Assembly (NCBI GenBank): GCA_017631325.1
Contig: JAGBTM010000032.1
Span: 1-52,581, forward strand
From: Clostridia bacterium
GTDB lineage: Bacteria; Bacillota; Clostridia; Oscillospirales; CAG-272
Reading direction: 5' to 3'
Length of the DNA stretch: 52,581 nucleotides
The notes beneath the pieces are model-generated. The model searched no databases. It was not told the DNA's origin and was given only the letters and a program-made list of their open reading frames with translations. This document shows positions 25,680-32,628 of this stretch, piece after piece (the stretch's first letter is position 1; every line of letters starts with the position of its first letter). Made by a program: the position numbers and the translations under genes.

Positions 25680-25782
25680 TTCGTTTCCTCTCTTTCTTGC
25701 TTCAAAAAACGTTCTGTCTAGAAATTATATCATAACACAGAAAAAAATGCAATGAAAAATATCCTTATTTTAAAAAACAAAA

Positions 25783-25802
25783 GGCAGGCCAAACCACCTG
25801 CC
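25783..25802 (-). terminator. Terminator-like hairpin
   Basis: GGCAGG-N8-CCTGCC; read on the reverse strand it is followed by TTTTGTTTTTTAAAA. It lies downstream of the decayed AbrB-like gene and probably once ended it. Confidence 0.65.
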
Positions 25803-25866
25803 AAATCGCTCTTTTTTAGGCTTGTCAATATTTTTCGTTTTCTCAAGCTCCGTCCCTGTTTTTGCT

Positions 25867-26043
25867 TTATACACAGCGCACAAGCTTTGCCTCACAGCTT
25901 TTAATAAGCAATCCGTCTTTGATTGTAACAAGCCAAACCTCGCCCAAAAGCCCAAATCTTTTTCACATTTCCCTTGGAATTTGTAATCTACCGAGTGCGT
26001 CTATTTTCTCAATTATCCCTTTTTGTCCTTTTTTAACCTTTAA
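25867..26043 (-). pseudogene. Decayed AbrB/SpoVT-type regulator
   Basis: Read on the reverse strand, one frame gives KKGQKGIIEKIDALGRLQIP-REM, a TGA (25965-25963), then KRFGLLGEVWLVTIKDGLLI ending at a TAA at 25869. The first part is the signature of an AbrB-family swapped-hairpin DNA-binding domain (G-I-x-x-K-I-D-x-L-G-R-x-x-I-P). The TGA stands where relatives have Arg (CGA to TGA, one change), and no usable start codon precedes the conserved part: the frame meets a stop seven codons before GQKG. Both defects point to an inactive gene. A terminator hairpin remains downstream. The gap 25680-26154 holds nothing else. Confidence 0.7.
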
Positions 26044-26058
26044 TTATATAGCGGTTAA

Positions 26059-26103
26059 TCAAAACAAGAGAGATAACACGTCATTTACCTCTCTTGTTTG
26101 TTT
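26059..26103 (-). terminator. Terminator after VanZ-like gene
   Basis: AAACAAGAGAG pairs with CTCTCTTGTTT around 20 bases. The reverse-strand read ends in GTTTTGATT; the plus read has TGTTTTT. Confidence 0.75.
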
Positions 26104-26154
26104 TTATGAAGAAGATTTTCGCTCCAAAACAGCAAAAATGAAAACTATAGTTTA

Positions 26155-26718
26155 CTAAATCGGGAAATTTAGCGCTGTCACTACAGAAACAGCTATCGCA
26201 AACGGGAGAAAAACACAGAGCAAAATAACGGTGATTTTATTGACCGTCGCGTCGGAAAGCCTAGGCCTGAGCTTGTTGTAGAGAGCGTAACCGACAAGTC
26301 CGCCTAAAAAATTGAGTATCAGGTCGGTTGTATCGAAGCCACCCCAACCCGAGAATAGCTGGAAAATCTCGACCGCGAGCGTTATCGCTGCGGTTATGTA
26401 GAGTGTGAGGTGCTTTTTCTTACCGAGAAAAAACGGCAGCCCAAGGCCCATCGGTATGAAAACGAAGAAATTCATAAAAAACTCGGCGTACGTGAACCTG
26501 TACGACGTTCCCACAGACACGATAAAGCTTTGAAAGGGGATTATGTTGACCAAAAAGCGGTCAATCAGAGGCGTTGCCTGATTTTTTGCTATCTGCATAT
26601 CGGCCGTTACGTTACATTTAAATATAATAACCCACGCGATTATTATGAGATATGTAAAAAACAGTATAGAAAAGAGGCTTTTATTTATTCCGCCTTGGCT
26701 CTTATTAATCTTTTTCAT
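26155..26718 (-). CDS. VanZ-family membrane protein
   Basis: 187 residues from ATG 26718. A TTG 24 bases earlier is possible, but its Shine-Dalgarno spacing is poor; GAGGG lies 12 bases before the ATG. Four or five membrane helices, with the VanZ features FMNFFVFIPMGLGLPFFLG, EIFQLFSG and TTDLILNFLGGLVGY. VanZ relatives are membrane proteins; in enterococci VanZ lowers teicoplanin binding, but most members have no known role. It starts 33 bases after the stop of the PH-domain protein, on the same strand, so probably one operon. Confidence 0.85.
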   Translation of the reverse strand: MKKINKSQGGINKSLFSILFFTYLIIIAWVIIFKCNVTADMQIAKNQATPLIDRFLVNIIPFQSFIVSVGTSYRFTYAEFFMNFFVFIPMGLGLPFFLGKKKHLTLYITAAITLAVEIFQLFSGWGGFDTTDLILNFLGGLVGYALYNKLRPRLSDATVNKITVILLCVFLPFAIAVSVVTALNFPI

Positions 26719-26751
26719 AAAACAGTCGGGCCCTCTGCCCAAATCCTTATT

Positions 26752-27186
26752 TTAGTTACTGGTGTTTTCTGCTCTTTTGAAGAGCTCACGGACAAACCCG
26801 TCGTTATCAACGACGCTCACCGTGACGAAATCAATGTTGTTGTACTTTATATTCACGTGACGGAGCGCGCATTTAAGCGAGAGCATTGAGTCGGAGTACC
26901 ATTTTCTTTCAAAGCTCGCGCCCCTGATTTTCGAGTATGAAATTTCCCTCGAAAGAAAAAATCCAAACTTAATAAAAACCGCCCTCTCGCGAAGCTCAAC
27001 GTATCCAAAAAGCGGCGAGATAAGAAAATACAAAATAAGAATATCCGTGAGAATAACAACGACAAGCGCCACGGCAGAAAAATCAAGCGTCACAAATACC
27101 GTGAGCGGTATAATAATCACCGCCGATAAAACTGCAATAAACCAAAAAAGCTTGTCAACAAGCGGCCTGTATCTTTCCCTTTCCAT
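26752..27186 (-). CDS. PH-like domain membrane protein
   Basis: 144 residues; GGAGG precedes the ATG. Two membrane helices (about 12-58; LFWFIAVLSAVIIIPLTVFV and VALVVVILTDILILYFLISP) are followed by a bacterial PH-like domain (about 60-140; YVELRERAVFIKFGFFLSRE and YSKIRGASF). This is the layout of YdbS/bPH proteins and related short relatives. Function unknown; membrane-associated. First gene of a probable operon with the VanZ-like gene. Confidence 0.75.
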   Translation of the reverse strand: MERERYRPLVDKLFWFIAVLSAVIIIPLTVFVTLDFSAVALVVVILTDILILYFLISPLFGYVELRERAVFIKFGFFLSREISYSKIRGASFERKWYSDSMLSLKCALRHVNIKYNNIDFVTVSVVDNDGFVRELFKRAENTSN

Positions 27187-27254
27187 AAAACCTCCAAAAC
27201 GCTTTTACTACATTATACCAAAAAACAAACGGTAAATCAATAGTACTTTAAAAA

Positions 27255-27590
27255 CAAAAAAAGAGATAACCACGAGGGTTATCCGTCAAGGATTTTGCCC
27301 AAAGGGCAATATTCTCGCGCTCTGTTCTCGCTGCTGCTCGGTCACCCTCAGAGGAAAACGCTTATTAACCGTTTTCTAAGACCTTCGGGCCGCTTCGCTA
27401 CCGGACAAGCGAGCTTGTCGATCTTCGAGTGGGAAATGCGAACCTAATTCTGTGGCTGTGCCACAGAGCAAGGTTGAGTCAATCTTGATAGTCCGCCCAA
27501 AAAAGAAATAACCAAAACCGATACCCTTGCGGGTTCAATTTTGGTTATTCTTGGTGGAGCAAGATTCACGAAAGTCGAACCTTGTTTAAA
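27255..27590. repeat. Complex hairpin array left of the AAA/TOPRIM island
   Basis: Successive short hairpins: GATAACC-ACGAG-GGTTATC, TTGCCCAAAGGGCAA, a GCTGC..CTCGGTCACCCTC block (27330-27351), CTGTGGCTGTGCCACAG and ATAACCAAAA..TTTTGGTTAT. The end, read on the reverse strand, has GGTTCGAC..CTCCACCA, resembling a tRNA 3' end, but no complete tRNA can be folded. The block at 27330-27351 recurs with three mismatches at 32001-32022. No gene in 27187-27704. Confidence 0.6.
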
Positions 27591-27641
27591 ATCATAATAT
27601 ATTAATAAAGCGCAAAAATAATAATTTTATTGAATATCATA

Positions 27642-27670
27642 TTGAAAAATGAGAAAGAATATGTTATACT
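27642..27670 (+). promoter_or_regulatory. Promoter of the AAA/TOPRIM pair
   Basis: TTGAAA (27642-27647), 17-base spacer, TATACT (27665-27670); the ATG is 35 bases on, with AAGGAG before it. Confidence 0.75.
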
Positions 27671-27704
27671 AAGTGTATAAAATATACAGTTAAGGAGATT
27701 TGAT

Positions 27705-28862
27705 ATGCTTACTAGGGTACAAATAAGTAATATAAATTCAATATATTTTTGCGATATTGACTTCCAAAAAGGCAAATATAAATACTTGGACAATATGATT
27801 TACCAAGATAAGTTGGTGAATCCAATAGCTTTTTACGGTAGCAATGGTAGTGGTAAATCCTCTTTTTTGCGAGTTTTTTTGCATTTTTTACGGTTGCTTA
27901 CTTTCGAACCGCAAAATGTATCGCCTTTTCAAGCCAATAGATTTAATGTCGTAAAACAAATAAAAGAATTGAATGCAAAATCAAAAAGAAGATTGACCGA
28001 AGATGATATAGACAAATCTTTGGATTCTATAGAATCATATGTTAAATTGTTTTTTGAAATAAGCACCAATGAATACGAATATTATATTGCAACGTCTCTA
28101 AAAGGTTGTATAACTAAAGAATACTTGATGGTAAACAATTCTCTGATATTTGAAAGAGTTATAGATTCATATAATTATAATGACAAAGAATTCAAAATCG
28201 CAGAATCTTTATATCCTTCACTTAGAAAGATTGCGGTTGACAATCAGGAAGATGAATATATAACTGCGGCTTTTAGTTTTTTGAGTAATATAGGATATAT
28301 TGATGCAGTAAATCACCGCTCTTATTTTAGAGATGCCGTAGAAAGAGATTATCGAGATATAATAGTTGAAAAATCAGCTCTAGTTAAAAGTATCCTTTCT
28401 CAATATCACGAATTTCCAACGTACGATTTCATATTCAAAATAGATGATGAAGGCAAAAAAGAATACCAAATAAAAATGGAAACTGATGACGGTTATGTAA
28501 CTATGCCGTATAATCTTATGTCAAGTGGTATGTATAGCCAAAGTGTGCTACTGTCAACATTGCTTTCTTTGCCACAAAATAGTGTTCTTTTTGTAGATGA
28601 GATTGAGGACGCTTTGCATCCCATTACAATTCTTGATTTTATTAAGGTTGCTCAAGAAAAAAATATACAATTAATCTTCTCTTCTCACAACACCTATCTT
28701 CTTCAGAAATTAAGACCAGATCAAATCATTTTTGCTAATTGGAAAAATGGTTTCTCAACTTATAAGAAGTTATCTGACATTTATCCTAACATTAGAGAAA
28801 TAAACAATATTGAAAAAATGTACTTCTCTAATATGTTCGACGAGGAAATAAAAAATGGCTAA
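27705..28862 (+). CDS. AAA family ATPase (AAA_15/21, RloA/AbiL-like)
   Basis: 385 residues; AAGGAG precedes the ATG. An SMC/ABC-type ATPase: the N-terminal strand MLTRVQISNINSI, Walker A GSNGSGKS (45-52), a helical middle (about 70-270), a signature-like LMSSGMYSQSVLLSTLL, Walker B SVLFVDEIEDALHP and switch histidine IFSSHNTYLL. This is the OLD/AAA_15 type found in anti-phage systems (RloAB/AbiL, PARIS, Gabija partners). It overlaps the next gene by eight bases (ATGGCTAA), so the two are translationally coupled. The DNA is visibly more AT-rich than its neighbours, suggesting transfer. It probably senses infection and releases or activates the TOPRIM partner. Confidence 0.85.
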   Translation: MLTRVQISNINSIYFCDIDFQKGKYKYLDNMIYQDKLVNPIAFYGSNGSGKSSFLRVFLHFLRLLTFEPQNVSPFQANRFNVVKQIKELNAKSKRRLTEDDIDKSLDSIESYVKLFFEISTNEYEYYIATSLKGCITKEYLMVNNSLIFERVIDSYNYNDKEFKIAESLYPSLRKIAVDNQEDEYITAAFSFLSNIGYIDAVNHRSYFRDAVERDYRDIIVEKSALVKSILSQYHEFPTYDFIFKIDDEGKKEYQIKMETDDGYVTMPYNLMSSGMYSQSVLLSTLLSLPQNSVLFVDEIEDALHPITILDFIKVAQEKNIQLIFSSHNTYLLQKLRPDQIIFANWKNGFSTYKKLSDIYPNIREINNIEKMYFSNMFDEEIKNG

Positions 28863-29646
28863 AAACTTTCTTATAATAACTGAAGGGGTTAGTACAGAAC
28901 CCAACATTCTGCAATCTATTTTGAATCGGTATGGTTTTAATGTGATTAGAAAAGAGCCAATTTCTATCACAAAAGATGAAACAGTTTTGGATTTTGATGT
29001 TACGTCACTTGATAATCAAAAAGACAGTGTTGTTATTGCCCAAGGACCAAGAAATCGAATCCGAGACTTTCTTATCTTAATAGATAAACAATCTGAAGAT
29101 GTAGAAAGATGCTTTTCTCAATTCGAACAAAATTTTGCAGGTGTATTTTTGATATATGATGTGGACCATACATTAAAAGACGATCTTGAAAAAATGTTTT
29201 TAAAATTTCAAGACGAAACATCCGGGCTGTTAATTTTAAGTTCACCGTGCATAGAAATATTGTCTGAACCATATAGAAAAGAAATATTGGAAGTAAATCA
29301 TCTTTTTGAGTACAAAACTGAAAGGAAAGCTTGTATACAAAACAAAACCAATAATTCAGTTGAAAACTATATCATAGACAATTTTGAAGAATTAATTCTT
29401 GCTTTTTTGAAGCAAAATTGCGAAGAATCGGGCAGTAGTAATGTCATGGAGCATCCAGAATATGTTTTGCAACAGATTAACTTGCTAAACGATCGAACTT
29501 ATATTAGCAAAGATGTACAACCTGTGCTATACAGATATTTCACCACGACGCTATATGTTTGTATAGCTTACATACTTGGTTTAACAAAAGAAATTGAAAA
29601 TAGTCAAATGGTTGCCGATTTCTTTTTAAAACACAAGAAAGAATAA
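28855..29646 (+). CDS. RloB/TOPRIM-like effector of the AAA pair
   Basis: 263 residues. It starts MAKNFLIITEGVSTEPNILQ, and FAGVFLIYDVDHTLKDD follows near 95-110: Glu10 with Asp102 and Asp104 makes the E...DxD arrangement of a TOPRIM fold. The opening matches RloB-type proteins (xIxxEGxxTEPxY). The rest (about 115-263) is helical and not assignable. Coupled to the upstream ATPase. TOPRIM partners in OLD, PARIS and Gabija systems cut DNA or tRNA, so a nuclease effector for abortive defence is the natural inference, though the cleavage residues cannot be proven here. AT-rich like its partner. Confidence 0.75.
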   Translation: MAKNFLIITEGVSTEPNILQSILNRYGFNVIRKEPISITKDETVLDFDVTSLDNQKDSVVIAQGPRNRIRDFLILIDKQSEDVERCFSQFEQNFAGVFLIYDVDHTLKDDLEKMFLKFQDETSGLLILSSPCIEILSEPYRKEILEVNHLFEYKTERKACIQNKTNNSVENYIIDNFEELILAFLKQNCEESGSSNVMEHPEYVLQQINLLNDRTYISKDVQPVLYRYFTTTLYVCIAYILGLTKEIENSQMVADFFLKHKKE

Positions 29647-29650
29647 TTAT

Positions 29651-29690
29651 AAAAAGAGGCTAGATTTTAACATCTTGCCTCTTTAGCTTT
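29651..29690. terminator. Bidirectional terminator
   Basis: AAAGAGGC (29653-29660) pairs with GCCTCTTT (29677-29684), with an inner GAT/ATC pairing. It serves the converging TOPRIM and LRR-lipoprotein genes. Confidence 0.7.
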
Positions 29691-29700
29691 TCATTGTATT

Positions 29701-30732
29701 TTAATTTCGTTTCCAGAGTGAATCTATTCTATACTCAGATAAAAATTTTGCAGCCGTATTTTCGTTTGACAGTTGGTCTGAAGAAATACTATCTCCACTG
29801 CTTGCAAAAGGCTTTGAAGTATTGAACCAACCATATGGATTTTCAAAAACTGCGCTTTCTAATGAGGTACAGTCATAAAATGCATAATCGCCAATAAATA
29901 CTACATTTTCAGGTATTACAATGCTTTGTAATTTTGCACACATATAAAATGCTTGGCGATAAATAATCTTTGTTTGATGATTGATATTACAAGATGTTAT
30001 TGTTTGTATTGTGCAATCCATAAGAATCAAATATGGATTGTTGGTGTTTCCTAAGTAATTAGCATTGCTATATTTATTGTACTGCAAGTCATAACATCCA
30101 TAAAAGACGCTTTCACCAATATATTCAATGCTGTTTGGAATGGATATGTGTTGCAAGTTTTCGCACATATAGAAAGCCCAATCTCCAATAGAAACAACTC
30201 CGTTAGGTAAATCTATTCTTGTGAGTGAAGCGCATTTATCAAAAGTCCATTTCCCGATACTCTGTATATTTGCAGGTAGATCAATTTTTTCCAACTTTGA
30301 GCAATCTTCAAATGCATAGTCGCCAATAAAAGTAATGCTTTGTGGAATAGTGATATACTTGAGATTAGAACAACCGGAAAACCCTTTTTCCAATATTTGA
30401 GAAACGCTCTTTCCTTCATAAGTTGAAGGAATAACTATTTCTTCTAAAAATGTAGCTTTTCCAACAGATACAGCATATGTACCATCAGGTAATGGATAAA
30501 AAGATAAACCTTCCGTTCCTTTTTCCTCGGTGTTATCTTGACTCACATTGTTATTATTTTCCGTATTATTTGAGTCGTTTTCAAATGATTCCCCACAATA
30601 AGAGCAAAATCTCGAATCCTTTTCAATTTCTCCACCGCAATAAATGCATTCGATAAGGTCGGACTTATTGTTACACGAAACAATAATTAAAGATAATGAT
30701 AGAATACATAACACTAACAAGACTTTCTTCAT
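29701..30732 (-). CDS. LRR_5 lipoprotein with zinc ribbon
   Basis: 343 residues; AGGAG precedes the ATG. A lipoprotein signal (LVLCILSLSLIIVSC, lipidated Cys near 20), then a zinc ribbon CIYCGGEIEKDSRFCSYCGE (about 28-47), an Asn/Glu/Asp linker (50-75), and about eight BspA-type repeats (FEDCSKLEKIDLPANIQSIG and similar) to the C-terminus. It is smaller and more AT-rich than the BspA-like protein at 371-4642 and shares only the repeat type. Being anchored outside the membrane, the ribbon is unusual, since most such ribbons are cytoplasmic. It faces the AAA/TOPRIM pair across a terminator; a functional link is not implied. Confidence 0.85.
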   Translation of the reverse strand: MKKVLLVLCILSLSLIIVSCNNKSDLIECIYCGGEIEKDSRFCSYCGESFENDSNNTENNNNVSQDNTEEKGTEGLSFYPLPDGTYAVSVGKATFLEEIVIPSTYEGKSVSQILEKGFSGCSNLKYITIPQSITFIGDYAFEDCSKLEKIDLPANIQSIGKWTFDKCASLTRIDLPNGVVSIGDWAFYMCENLQHISIPNSIEYIGESVFYGCYDLQYNKYSNANYLGNTNNPYLILMDCTIQTITSCNINHQTKIIYRQAFYMCAKLQSIVIPENVVFIGDYAFYDCTSLESAVFENPYGWFNTSKPFASSGDSISSDQLSNENTAAKFLSEYRIDSLWKRN

Positions 30733-30799
30733 AATTTTCTCCTATTCAAAAAGTGCGCTGACCGGAGCCAACGCACAAAAAACGCAAACTCCAGCTTGT

Positions 30800-30948
30800 T
30801 GCTACACAAATTTATGCAAAACGGAATACACGCATCTACATAAAGGAATTTGCATTTTTATCAGATTCACTATGTAGACACGAAAAAAGGTATAGTTACC
30901 CCTATAAAGAGAAAATACCGTTTCGCATAATATTAAATTTGTGTAGCA
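30800..30948. repeat. 149-bp nested inverted-repeat element
   Basis: The outer arms TGCTACACAAATTTATGCAA.. (30800-30824) and ..GCATAATATTAAATTTGTG..TAGCA (30918-30948) are inverted copies with a few changes. Inside, CTACATA pairs with TATGTAG, and TATAG with CTATA. No coding potential. Its form is that of a MITE or a structured RNA. Confidence 0.6.
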
Positions 30949-31029
30949 TTATTATTGTATCACAAAATCCGCAGAATATCAAGCAGTTTGGAAGAAAAAA
31001 GAATTGATATAAAAATAACTACTTTGGCA

Positions 31030-31318
31030 CCGAAGCGTGTGCTTGTCCCCCCTACGTCGGCGTCGCTTACAACCCGAAGACCGACCGGTTATACTCCTTG
31101 CGAGCTACAAGAACTAAGGTTCTTGGCGCGTTGCGCCTTGCATCGCTTGCGATGCACTCGCGGAGCAATCTGTACTCGCTCGCTTGAATGCGAGCATTCA
31201 GACTCGGCTTCGCTTGATTATGTAGCCTCCGGCTCCACCGGTCGGGCGGTCGTAGACCGCATCCTAGTTGGTCCACCAGAAGAAACAAAAAAGCCACCCT
31301 TTTGGGTGGCGTTTCTGC
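31030..31318 (-). repeat. Hairpin array downstream of tRNA(CAU)
   Basis: On the reverse strand the tRNA is followed by the terminator GCCACCC-AAAA-GGGTGGC-TTTTTT (about 31291-31311), then an inverted copy of the tRNA tail (TCTGGTGGACCAA, complement of 31268-31280). After that come mini-hairpins including GCGGTC-TAC-GACCGC and TGCATCGCAAGCGATGCA. The first part, GGTCGGG-(C/T)GGTCG-(T/C)AGACC, is shared with the array after tRNA-Thr. Confidence 0.65.
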
Positions 31319-31395
31319 TGGTGGACCATCAAGGACTCGAACCTTGGACCGTCCGGTTATGAGCCGGGAGCTCTAACCAACTGAGCTAATGGTCC
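31319..31395 (-). tRNA. tRNA with CAU anticodon (Ile2 or Met)
   Basis: 77 bases including encoded CCA. Acceptor GGACCAT pairs with ATGGTCC. D-arm AGCTCAGTTGGTTAGAGC; anticodon arm CCGGCTCATAACCGG (CAT); T-arm CCAAGGTTCGAGTCCTTG. The CTCATAA loop with GGACC acceptor resembles Firmicutes tRNA-Ile2, whose C34 is changed to lysidine, more than elongator Met, but this is not certain. A terminator follows at once. Confidence 0.92.
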
Positions 31396-31555
31396 GTCTT
31401 TGCGACTAATATATTTTATCAAATAAAAATGAATAAATCATTAACAAATAATTAACAAATAAAAAATACTTTGCGGTTTTATATCTTTTTTGTTTTTTAA
31501 GTTTTCTTTATTTTGAGTTTATGTATATTTTTTAATAAAAATGCAAAAAAATGTC

Positions 31556-31584
31556 TTGACAAAGAAAATTTAATTTGTTATAAT
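31556..31584 (+). promoter_or_regulatory. Promoter of tRNA-Thr
   Basis: TTGACA (31556-31561), 17-base spacer, TATAAT (31579-31584), both perfect. A CACGAG..CTCGTG hairpin (31594-31613) lies in the tRNA leader. Confidence 0.9.
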
Positions 31585-31618
31585 ATAGTGCGTCACGAGG
31601 AAACATTCTCGTGAGAAT

Positions 31619-31694
31619 GCTGCTATGGCTCAGCTGGTAGAGCACATCCTTGGTAAGGATGAGGTCCCCGGTCCGAATCCGGGTAGCAGCTCCA
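31619..31694 (+). tRNA. tRNA-Thr (GGU)
   Basis: 76 bases with encoded CCA. Acceptor GCTGCTA pairs with TAGCAGC; D-arm GCTCAGCTGGTAGAGC; anticodon arm ATCCTTGGTAAGGAT (GGT); T-arm CCCGGTCCGAATCCGGG, where TCCGAA stands for the usual TTCGAA. Terminator CCCCAGAGG-GAAA-CCTCTGGGG-CTTTGGTTTT follows (31700-31732). Confidence 0.93.
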
Positions 31695-32115
31695 GACAAC
31701 CCCAGAGGGAAACCTCTGGGGCTTTGGTTTTATATACACTCTTTAGCACCCTCACTCACCTTAGTCTTTGGCCGATGGGGTTGTCTGGAGCTGCTATCGA
31801 CGCTTTGGTCGGGTGGTCGCAGACCACCGGGCCGCATACCCCACTCGAAGATCTACAAGCTTGCTTGTAAGACGTAGAGTGTGGGTATCTTCGCTTTAGC
31901 GAATACCCGGGTAGCTCCAGACCTTTGGTTTTATTTAGACACTTTAGCACCCTCACACATTTTGGTATTTGGCCGATGGGGTTGTCTGGAGCTGCTTCTA
32001 GCTGCGGCTCGGTCACACTCGGGGTCTGACGGTCGTTTAGACCGTCATTCAATACCCTCGTGCCGCTACGCTACCCATAGGTATAGCGTAGGGGCGCGGA
32101 TACTTACGCGCAGCG
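31684..32115. repeat. tRNA-Thr-anchored inverted and direct repeat array
   Basis: The tRNA 3' end plus flank (31684-31704) recurs inverted at about 31776-31797 (GGGGTTGTCTGGAGCTGCTA). The whole stretch AGCTCCAGAC..CTTTGGTTTTAT..CACTTTAGCACCCTCAC..GGCCGATGGGGTTGTCTGGAGC then recurs at about 31914-31995 without the terminator stem. Between and after are mini-hairpins (GGTGGTCGCAGACCACC, CAAGCTTGCTTG, GACGGTCGTTTAGACCGTC). The 32001-32022 block matches 27330-27351. No gene. Confidence 0.7.
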
Positions 32116-32166
32116 CGCCTTCGGTATCAATATTTTCTCAAACACCAAAAAAAATCAAAAAAGTAC

Positions 32167-32195
32167 TTGACAAAGCGAAATTAAAGTGTTATACT
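32167..32195 (+). promoter_or_regulatory. Promoter of the T-box leader
   Basis: TTGACA (32167-32172), 17-base spacer, TATACT (32190-32195). Confidence 0.85.
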
Positions 32196-32202
32196 CTTCT
32201 CA

Positions 32203-32470
32203 ACTGAATATTAAAAGCTACGACGAAGACGGATTCTATGCAGCGTTTTCACAGAGAGTCGGGGACGGTGAAATCCCGATAAAAACAGATAGAAATCTTA
32301 TCACTTCCGAGCTGAAGCTCCAAAAGAGAAATCAAGTAGGCGCTTTCCGTGTTTGCTACGTCAGTGCATAGGAGTTGTTAGACTCTAAAGGGGCAGCTTG
32401 GCTGCAATTTGAGTGGTACCGCGAGTATTTTATACCCGTCTCAAAGCTTTCTTTGAGATGGGTTTTTTGT
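32203..32470 (+). promoter_or_regulatory. T-box riboswitch, specifier probably ATC (Ile)
   Basis: Stem I shows the AGAGAG motif and a GGGGACGGTGAAATCCC apical hairpin (32253-32280). The 3' side CTTATCACTTCCGAGC follows; TCCG pairs with CGGA of GACGGATTCT to close the specifier loop, placing ATC (Ile) followed by AC in the reading position. The T-box core GAGTGGTACCGCGAGTA (about 32411-32427) pairs with uncharged tRNA ends. The terminator is CCCGTCTCAAAG/CTTTGAGATGGG (32435-32462) with TTTTTT. Transcription of the downstream fused ligase should rise when uncharged tRNA accumulates. The T-box call is firm; the amino acid less so. Confidence 0.9.
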
Positions 32471-32628
32471 TTCAAGACAGGGTCGCTCGGGGGCTTTAAT
32501 CATTAAAGGGAATACTTGTGATTTTATTTAATCGTTTTAAAAGTAAGCTTTTTAAAGAAGCGGGCCGCAGAATTATTTAAAATCAAATTCTTTTATATAG
32601 GTTACGTTGAAAAAGGAGGTTAACAGCC

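Noticed and set aside
25770..25955. 61-residue reverse-strand frame in the M20/VanZ gap
   Set aside because: It overlaps the AbrB remnant and a terminator hairpin and has no RBS. The AbrB reading in another frame explains the conserved residues better.
27540..27590. Possible tRNA 3' end (GGTTCGAC..CTCCACCA on the reverse strand)
   Set aside because: No T-stem pairing and no acceptor, D or anticodon arms upstream; kept only as part of the hairpin array.
30955..31362. 135-residue frame across the tRNA(CAU) region
   Set aside because: It overlaps the tRNA gene and palindromic array and has no ribosome binding site.
31625..31877. Frames starting in tRNA-Thr
   Set aside because: They begin within the tRNA and run through its terminator; translation products of structural RNA.
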